Below are positions 58,979-64,000 of a stretch of DNA of 64,000 nucleotides, piece after piece (the first letter of the stretch is position 1; each line of letters opens with the position of its first letter). Where the stretch lies: contig NZ_CP029693.1 of the NCBI RefSeq assembly GCF_003228315.1, positions 6,544,501-6,608,500 on the forward strand. The letters run 5' to 3'. The notes under the pieces are model-generated. The model did no database searches, was not told the DNA's origin, and worked only from the letters and a program-made list of their open reading frames with translations. Position numbers and translations under genes: made by a program. Origin of the DNA: Pseudomonas putida. GTDB taxonomy: Bacteria > Pseudomonadota > Gammaproteobacteria > Pseudomonadales > Pseudomonadaceae.

Positions 58979-59284
58979 ATGGCGCCCGAATTGAGCACCC
59001 AGTATCCCGATAGCTTGAGCACGATATTCATCTCACAATATGAAACGTGCGATATCAATTGGTTCATCAAACAGTATGTTGAAAGCAGAAACCTGAGTTC
59101 GCGCACTCAGGTGGAGTTTGAAATCACGTCAGCGCTCGTTGAATACCCAGGGGTGTCGCCGGTCAGGCTTTTTGAACTCAATGCCTGGCTGGATCACAAC
59201 TTTCGCTCAAAGGAGTATGTGCGTCCCGCCCCGGGTTTTTTGAAGTTGATTGTGAGTAATGATCATATCCCGCTGCGTAAATAA
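58979..59284 (+). CDS. orphan 101-residue protein
   Basis: 101 residues, no signal peptide or membrane segment, mixed alpha/beta in appearance, opening MAPELSTQYPDSLSTIF. The start has GCAGGAG seven bases upstream. It uses more A/T-ending codons than its neighbours. No family is recognised. It lies 50 bp after the chemoreceptor and 24 bp before the cyclase, so it is almost certainly cotranscribed with them and may link the two, but that is inference. Confidence 0.65.
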   Translation: MAPELSTQYPDSLSTIFISQYETCDINWFIKQYVESRNLSSRTQVEFEITSALVEYPGVSPVRLFELNAWLDHNFRSKEYVRPAPGFLKLIVSNDHIPLRK

Positions 59285-59308
59285 GAAAAAATTCAAGTCA
59301 GGTTTGGG

Positions 59309-60985
59309 GTGGTTGCAGTGCGCACTTATTTGATCCGGAAAACCAATGCAAGGGTGTATGTCGTCATCGCCTGCTGTGTTGTTGTGGTATCGGCGCTGAT
59401 CCTGGGGGGGCTGTTAACGGTCAGGCAGCTGGATAGCTATATCCGGGTCATGTATTACGGCAATGCGGCGCCGATAGGGCACCTGGCCAATATTCGGGCG
59501 ATGCAGGCCAATGTGCGGCGCTTGCAGTGGCGTATTTTCGCGACTCGCGATCCGATCCATGCCGATGGGTTCATCAGGGAAATCAACGCAGAGCTGAGCA
59601 ACATCGCCAGGCAGTGGCAGCTTTATTATCCCGAGGGGGTCAGCAGTCCCGGGGAGAAACGCATCGCGGAGCAGCTGCGCGAGCAACTGCCGGTTGCCGC
59701 CGCAGTCATTTGGGAAAGCCACCGGCGACTCAAGTCTGACGGTTACGATCAGGTGATGAGTTGGTATCAGGACAAAATCCCTTTCCTCGATGAACTGGAC
59801 CGCCTGCTCGCGCAAGATATCGAGGCCAACATCCGGCAGGCGTCGCAGTTCGCAAACCTTAGCCAGGTGATTTTTCACCGGATTCTGTGGATCGCCGGCG
59901 CACTGCTGGTACTGGGTGTGATCGGCGGTGTGGGTGGCCTGGTGGTGTCGTTGCGCTGGCGGCGACAGCGCGACAAGGCCGAGATCAAATCCCGCGAACA
60001 TCTGTGGCTGGTGGATCAGGTGTTCAACAGCACCCGGGACGGAGTGATCATCACCGACCGATCCGGCTGCATCACCAAGGTCAATCCGGCCTTCACTCGA
60101 ATGACGGGATACACCGAGGCCGAGGTGCTGGGCAGGAATCCCAGCCTGTGGAGTTCCGGTCGCCAGACCATGGATTTCTACACCGAGATGTGGCGTTCGC
60201 TGCTGGACCTGGGCCATTGGGAAGGCAAGGTGTGGAACCGCAAGAAGAGCGGCGATCTGTACCTGGAGTCGCTGTCCATCACAGCCATTCCCGGCCTCAA
60301 TGAGTCGGAGCTGAATTTCGCGGCTGTCTGCAGCGACATCACCAAACAACATGCGGAACTGGAGTTCCAGGGGTATCTGGCAACCCACGACCCCTTGACC
60401 GGTCTGCCCAACCGCTTGCTGTTCGTTGAGCGGCTGACGCAAGCCATCGCCCGGGGGCATCGTGCGGGCTCAAGGGTGGCGGTGCTGTTTCTGGACCTGG
60501 ATCACTTCAAGGAAATCAACGACCGGTTGGGCCATGGGGTAGGGGACAGCACGCTGACCACGGTCGCGATGCGGTTGAAAAGCTGCCTGCGGGAAGTCGA
60601 TACCGTGGCGCGCCTGGGAGGCGATGAATTTGCCATGGTGCTGGAAGACATTCACGAGATTGAACAGGTCACGCCGATTGCCCGCAAGCTGCTGATATCG
60701 GTGGGCGAGCCCATTGTGGTCGATGGGCATCGGGTATCGGTCACGCATAGCATTGGCGTGAGCATCTATCCGGACCACGGCGATTGCCCGAAACAGTTGG
60801 TGAAGCTGGCAGACGAGGCGATGTACGAAGCCAAGAATGCCGGCAAGAACGCGGTGAGGTTCTGCGGTGCTCCGTGCGGGAGCGAGCCTGCTCGCGATGG
60901 CGGTGTGTCAGGCGCCATTGATGCTGAATGTGCCGGCCCCATCGCGAGCAGGCTCGCTCCCACAGGGGAACGCGTATCCCTGTAG
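59309..60985 (+). CDS. membrane PAS-GGDEF diguanylate cyclase with REP-encoded tail
   Basis: 558 residues. A membrane segment near 14-36, a helical periplasmic region, a second membrane segment near 192-215, a PAS domain (DGVIITDRSGCITKVNPAF) and a GGDEF domain are visible. GGDEF is at 437-441 with an I-site RxxD at 428-431, so it should make c-di-GMP with product inhibition. The natural C-terminus would end soon after NAGKNAVRFC; instead about 38 more residues (SEPARDGG..ASRLAPTGERVSL) are read from a REP pair, which also supplies the stop. The start may be this GTG or another three codons later. Confidence 0.88.
   Translation: MVAVRTYLIRKTNARVYVVIACCVVVVSALILGGLLTVRQLDSYIRVMYYGNAAPIGHLANIRAMQANVRRLQWRIFATRDPIHADGFIREINAELSNIARQWQLYYPEGVSSPGEKRIAEQLREQLPVAAAVIWESHRRLKSDGYDQVMSWYQDKIPFLDELDRLLAQDIEANIRQASQFANLSQVIFHRILWIAGALLVLGVIGGVGGLVVSLRWRRQRDKAEIKSREHLWLVDQVFNSTRDGVIITDRSGCITKVNPAFTRMTGYTEAEVLGRNPSLWSSGRQTMDFYTEMWRSLLDLGHWEGKVWNRKKSGDLYLESLSITAIPGLNESELNFAAVCSDITKQHAELEFQGYLATHDPLTGLPNRLLFVERLTQAIARGHRAGSRVAVLFLDLDHFKEINDRLGHGVGDSTLTTVAMRLKSCLREVDTVARLGGDEFAMVLEDIHEIEQVTPIARKLLISVGEPIVVDGHRVSVTHSIGVSIYPDHGDCPKQLVKLADEAMYEAKNAGKNAVRFCGAPCGSEPARDGGVSGAIDAECAGPIASRLAPTGERVSL
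60874..60965. repeat. REP pair in array unit 1, partly translated
   Basis: Inverted GGGAGCGAGCCTGCTCGCGA arms. The left arm and spacer are read in frame as the tail of the cyclase. Confidence 0.92.
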
Positions 60986-61022
60986 GAATTGCCGTAGTGC
61001 TTCGGTTTTGGCCTTGGCTTTT

Positions 61023-61114
61023 CTGTGGGAGCGAGCTTGCTCGCGATGGCGGTGTGTCAGGCGCCGTTGATGCTGAATGTGCCGGCCCCATCGCGAGCAG
61101 GCTCGCTCCCACAG
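61023..61114. repeat. REP pair in array unit 2
   Basis: Same as unit 1 with GCGAGCTTGCTCGCGA in the left arm and a one-base spacer change (GCCGTTGATG for GCCATTGATG). Confidence 0.92.
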
Positions 61115-61171
61115 GGGAACGCGTATCCCTGTAGGAATTGCCGTAGTGCTTCGGTTTTGGCCTTGGCTTTT

Positions 61172-61263
61172 CTGTGGGAGCGAGCCTGCTCGCGATGGCG
61201 GTGTGTCAGGCGCCGTTGATGCTGAATGTGCCGGCCCCATCGCGGGCAAGCCCGCTCCCACAG
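61172..61263. repeat. REP pair in array unit 3, right arm switched
   Basis: The left arm and spacer match units 1 and 2, but the right arm reads ATCGCGGGCAAGCCCGCTCC, the other REP sequence variant, suggesting gene conversion or hybrid formation. Confidence 0.9.
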
Positions 61264-61277
61264 GGGAACGCGTACTC

Positions 61278-61379
61278 CTGTAGGAGCGAGCACGCTCGCG
61301 ATGGTCGTTAACGAAAACGCGGGTTATCTGGATGCCCGCGTTGTCTGGGCGTCCATCGCGAGCATGCTCGCTCCTACAG
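61278..61379. repeat. REP pair (REPIN), about 102 bp, ACGCTCGC variant
   Basis: Arms CTGTAGGAGCGAGCACGCTC and GAGCATGCTCGCTCCTACAG, the same variant as at 38807. It follows the tandem array and precedes the katG terminator. Confidence 0.92.
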
Positions 61380-61402
61380 AGGAATGTGCAGTCGACAGGA
61401 AA

Positions 61403-61438
61403 TAAAACGGCCACCTCTGCAAAGTGCAAAGGTGGCCG
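61403..61438 (-). terminator. intrinsic terminator of katG
   Basis: Read on the minus strand, CGGCCACCT pairs with AGGTGGCCG around a 13-base loop, followed by TTTTATTT. It lies 18 bp past the katG stop codon. Confidence 0.85.
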
Positions 61439-61455
61439 TGGCCTTGCTGGTTACA

Positions 61456-63723
61456 TCACTTCAGATCAAAACGGTCCAGGTCCATCACCTTGGCCCACGC
61501 CGCCACGAAGTCCTTCACGAACTTGTCCTTGTTGTCGTCGCTGGCATAGAACTCCGCCAGTGCCCGCAACTGCGCGTTGGCGCCGAACACCAGGTCGACC
61601 CGGGTGGCGGTCCATTTGGCCTGGCCGGTCTTGCGGTCGCGGCCTTCGAACTCTTCATTGGTGGCGGAAGTCGGTTTCCATTCCGTCCCCATGTCCAGCA
61701 GGTTGACGAAGAAGTCGTTGGTCAGCGCGCCCTTGCGCGTGGTGAACACGCCATGGGCGGTTTGCCCGACGTTGGTGTCGAGGACGCGCAGGCCTCCGAT
61801 CAGCGCGGTCATTTGTGGGGCGGTCAGGGTCAGCAGTTGCGCCTTGTCGATCAGCAGGTGCTCGGCCGAAATGCGATAACGGGACTTGAGGTAGTTGCGG
61901 AAGCCGTCGGCGATCGGTTCAAGGAAGCCGAAGGATTCGACGTCGGTCTGTTCCTGGCTGGCGTCCATCCGCCCCGGCGAGAACGGTACGGTGACGGTTT
62001 GCCCGGCGTTCTTCGCCGCCTGTTCAACACCGACGTTACCGGCGAGCACGATCAGGTCCGCCAGGGAGACTTTCTTGCCGCCGCTGTTGAACTCCTTCTG
62101 GATGCTTTCGAGTTTGCCCAGCACGTTACCCAGTTGATCCGGCTGGTTGGCTTTCCAGGATTTCTGCGGTTCCAGGCGCAGGCGTGCGCCGTTGGCACCA
62201 CCGCGTTTGTCGGAGCCACGGAAGGTGGAAGCCGAGGCCCAGGCCGTCGACACCAGTTGCGAGACGCTCAGGCCGCTGGCCTGGATTTTGCCCTTGAGCG
62301 CGGCGATGTCGGCATCGCCGATCAGCGCGTGATCGACCGCCGGGATCGGGTCTTGCCATAGCAGCTCTTCCTTGGGCAGTTCCGGGCCGAGGTAGCGCGA
62401 CAGCGGGCCCATGTCGCGGTGGATCAGCTTGAACCAGGCGCGGGCGAAGGCGTCGGCCAGTTGATCCGGGTTCTGCAGGAAGCGCCGGGAAATCGGCTCG
62501 TAGATCGGGTCGAAACGCAGTGCCAGGTCCGAGGTCAGCATGCGTGGTTCACGCCGCTTGGAGGCGTCGAACGCATCCGGGATGGCGCCTGCGCCCGCGC
62601 CGTTCTTGGGTTTCCACTGATTGGCACCGGCCGGGCTCTTGGTCAGTTCCCACTCGAAGCCGAACAGGTTTTCCAGGTAGTTGTTGCTCCACTTGGTGGG
62701 GGTGTTGGTCCAGGTCACTTCCAGGCCGCTGGTGATGGTGTCCGGTCCCTTGCCGGTGCCGAAGGTGCTTTTCCAGCCCAGGCCCTGTTGTTCCAGGCCG
62801 GCGGCTTCCGGTTCCGGCCCGACGTGATCGGCAGGGCCGGCGCCGTGGGTCTTGCCGAAGGCGTGGCCACCGGCGATCAGTGCCACGGTTTCTTCGTCGT
62901 CCATCGCCATGCGGGCGAAGGTTTCGCGGATGTCCAGCGCCGACTTGACCGGGTCCGGCTCGCCTTCGGGGCCTTCAGGGTTGACGTAGATCAGGCCCAT
63001 TTGTACGGCGGCCAGAGGGTTTTCCAGGTTGCGGCCGTGTTCGGTACGGCTGTCTTCGTTTTTGCCGGGCTCGGCCACCAGCGGCCCATCGCCGGGATCC
63101 TGCACGGGTTTGTTGTCATTGTCGCTGTCACTGGCATAACGGGTATCACCGCCCAGCCATTTGGTTTCCGAACCCCAGTACACGTCTTCGTCCGGTTCCC
63201 ACACGTCGGGGCGGCCACCGGAATAGCCGAAGGTCTTGAAGCCCATGGACTCCAGCGCGACGTTGCCGGCAAGCACGATCAGGTCGGCCCAGGAAATGTT
63301 GCGGCCATACTTTTGCTTGATCGGCCACAGCAGGCGGCGGGCCTTGTCGAGGCTGACGTTGTCCGGCCAGCTGTTGAGCGGGGCGAAGCGTTGCTGGCCG
63401 GAACCGGCGCCACCGCGTCCGTCGGCAGTGCGATAGGTGCCGGCGGCGTGCCAGGACATGCGCACGAACAGCGGGCCATAGTGGCCGAAGTCGGCGGGCC
63501 ACCAGTCCTGTGAGTCGGTCATCAGCGCGGTGAGGTCGCGCTTGACGGCGGCAAAGTCGAGTTTCTTGTAGGCATCGGCATAGTCGAAGCCCTCATCCGC
63601 CGGGGTGGACAGGGGCGAATGCTGGTGCAGGATGTTCAGGTTCAGTTGATTCGGCCACCAGTCGCGGTTGCGAGTACCGCCGCCAGCGGCGTGATTGAAC
63701 GGGCATTTCGATTCGTTTGCCAT
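61456..63723 (-). CDS. katG: catalase-peroxidase HPI
   Basis: 755 residues, full length for the two-domain bifunctional haem enzyme. The distal pocket Arg88, Trp91 and His92 (VRMSWHAAG) and proximal His287 (ALIAGGHAFGKTHG) are present. Tyr246 in MGLIYVNPEG and Met272 can form the Met-Tyr-Trp adduct with Trp91 needed for catalase activity. It destroys hydrogen peroxide and organic peroxides in the cytosol. It is a single gene with an intrinsic terminator, and a 21-bp perfect palindrome lies about 140-160 nt upstream. OxyR control is expected from other Pseudomonas but I cannot show a clear OxyR site. Confidence 0.97.
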   Translation of the reverse strand: MANESKCPFNHAAGGGTRNRDWWPNQLNLNILHQHSPLSTPADEGFDYADAYKKLDFAAVKRDLTALMTDSQDWWPADFGHYGPLFVRMSWHAAGTYRTADGRGGAGSGQQRFAPLNSWPDNVSLDKARRLLWPIKQKYGRNISWADLIVLAGNVALESMGFKTFGYSGGRPDVWEPDEDVYWGSETKWLGGDTRYASDSDNDNKPVQDPGDGPLVAEPGKNEDSRTEHGRNLENPLAAVQMGLIYVNPEGPEGEPDPVKSALDIRETFARMAMDDEETVALIAGGHAFGKTHGAGPADHVGPEPEAAGLEQQGLGWKSTFGTGKGPDTITSGLEVTWTNTPTKWSNNYLENLFGFEWELTKSPAGANQWKPKNGAGAGAIPDAFDASKRREPRMLTSDLALRFDPIYEPISRRFLQNPDQLADAFARAWFKLIHRDMGPLSRYLGPELPKEELLWQDPIPAVDHALIGDADIAALKGKIQASGLSVSQLVSTAWASASTFRGSDKRGGANGARLRLEPQKSWKANQPDQLGNVLGKLESIQKEFNSGGKKVSLADLIVLAGNVGVEQAAKNAGQTVTVPFSPGRMDASQEQTDVESFGFLEPIADGFRNYLKSRYRISAEHLLIDKAQLLTLTAPQMTALIGGLRVLDTNVGQTAHGVFTTRKGALTNDFFVNLLDMGTEWKPTSATNEEFEGRDRKTGQAKWTATRVDLVFGANAQLRALAEFYASDDNKDKFVKDFVAAWAKVMDLDRFDLK

Positions 63724-63863
63724 GTGTGAGCTACCCTCGGTCGAGTTCAGTCAGCTTCCCGGCCTGTTGGGGCCTGGAATAGAAGCGAGCGAAATCCATG
63801 ACTCAGGCTGCCGGACCCGTCTGTCGATCCGCTGATCGACGGGGTCGTATGGGCATCAACTGC

Positions 63864-63884
63864 AGTGGCAATTAAATTGCCACT
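63864..63884. promoter_or_regulatory. 21-bp perfect palindrome upstream of katG
   Basis: AGTGGCAATT and AATTGCCACT flank a single A. The length, A/T-rich centre and position 141-161 nt upstream of the katG start suggest a repressor or activator site. The ligand protein is unknown. Confidence 0.5.
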
Positions 63885-64000
63885 ATCCCTGGTCAGTATC
63901 TGACTCATTCTTATCTTCACATCAGGTCTGTGCCGGCCAGACATCCCCGGCGCCCACTAAGGCTAGACCCCTATCGTTGAGTCAGCTAATAGTCGGAGTA
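63885..64000. other. right-edge stretch without a recognised gene
   Basis: No supported ORF, RNA or terminator is visible beyond the katG upstream palindrome. The short frame on the minus strand here lacks a ribosome site and protein-like composition. Confidence 0.4.

Larger units (their letters stand above)
60874..61277. repeat. 149-bp tandem repeat array containing three REP pairs
   Basis: Units begin at about 60874, 61023 and 61172. Each holds a 92-bp REP pair followed by about 57 bp (GGAACGCGTATCCCTGTAGG.. to GGCCTTGGCTTTTCT). Units 1 and 2 are nearly identical; unit 3 keeps the REP pair but diverges after GGAACGCGTA. The first unit overlaps the 3' end of the cyclase gene. Confidence 0.92.

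Noticed and set aside
60874..61379. CRISPR-like array of repeated units
   Set aside because: The units are REP pairs within a 149-bp tandem repeat. Spacers are identical rather than unique and no cas genes are present.
1..64000. Prophage, insertion sequence, integron, tRNA or rRNA
   Set aside because: I saw no transposase, integrase, phage structural gene, tRNA cloverleaf or rRNA sequence; REP pairs are the only mobile-type elements.

Overview
The window reads as a chromosomal segment of a fluorescent-group Pseudomonas. It is GC-rich with G/C-biased third codon positions. The genes are typical of that group: OprD porins, many LysR and AraC regulators, DUF2790 beside a copper-type two-component pair, Aer, DmeRF and KatG. 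The clearest sign is at least 23 intergenic inverted-repeat pairs built on GTAGGAGCGAGC..GCTCGCGAT, the REP/REPIN family typical of P. fluorescens relatives. I see no rRNA, tRNA, prophage, insertion sequence or CRISPR array.

Layout. 0.5-2.5 kb: a cytochrome c and a phenylacetaldehyde-type aldehyde dehydrogenase. 2.6-7.6 kb: an MscS-type channel, then a CopRS-like pair with a DUF2790 protein and a candidate operator. 7.9-11.3 kb: a LysR regulator divergent from an amine-oxidising flavoprotein and a polyamine-type binding protein. 11.5-13.6 kb: a thiol-redox group (glutaredoxin, AhpD-like protein, RclR-like AraC regulator). 13.7-20 kb: galactose dehydrogenase, a secreted hydrolase with a cupin/carboxymuconolactone-decarboxylase fusion, and an SDR between two LysR genes. 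20-24.4 kb: OprD, an AroQ-like protein and an MFS carrier under a divergent LysR. 25-26.4 kb: a second RclR-like regulator convergent with an RclC-like DUF417 protein. 26.5-32 kb: LysR, a BesD/HalD-family iron/2-oxoglutarate enzyme that keeps the full HxD motif, a quaternary-ammonium binding protein, a TSUP exporter, and a MocR regulator broken by one extra C. 32.5-38.6 kb: a catabolic-looking run (23-codon leader ORF, MFS, AraC, opine-type dehydrogenase, 3-hydroxyacyl-CoA dehydrogenase, OprD). 38.6-46.7 kb: DmeRF metal efflux, DUF1289, DUF1329, a 24-residue membrane protein, an Aer-type receptor, a LysR/SDR pair and a GlcG/HbpS-like protein.

46.9-61.0 kb is a co-oriented signalling island. 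In order it holds a degenerate REC-EAL protein, two small orphans, an RcsC-like hybrid kinase without Hpt, an intact REC-EAL phosphodiesterase, a second hybrid kinase with Hpt, an RcsB-like regulator, a chemoreceptor, another orphan and a PAS-GGDEF cyclase. It resembles the P. aeruginosa pvrSR/rcsCB (Roc/Sad) type of phosphorelay plus c-di-GMP circuit, enlarged with a pseudo-phosphodiesterase, a receptor and a cyclase. The cyclase gene reads into a REP element that supplies its C-terminus and stop codon, followed by a 149-bp tandem array. The window closes with katG and its terminator.

The best candidates for something new are this island, the HxD-containing BesD-family enzyme, the AroQ-like protein with altered substrate-binding residues, the leader-ORF region ahead of the opine-type operon, and the two RclR-like regulators. 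Several catabolic genes carry AANAANAA-type A-rich motifs near their starts, consistent with Crc/Hfq control.
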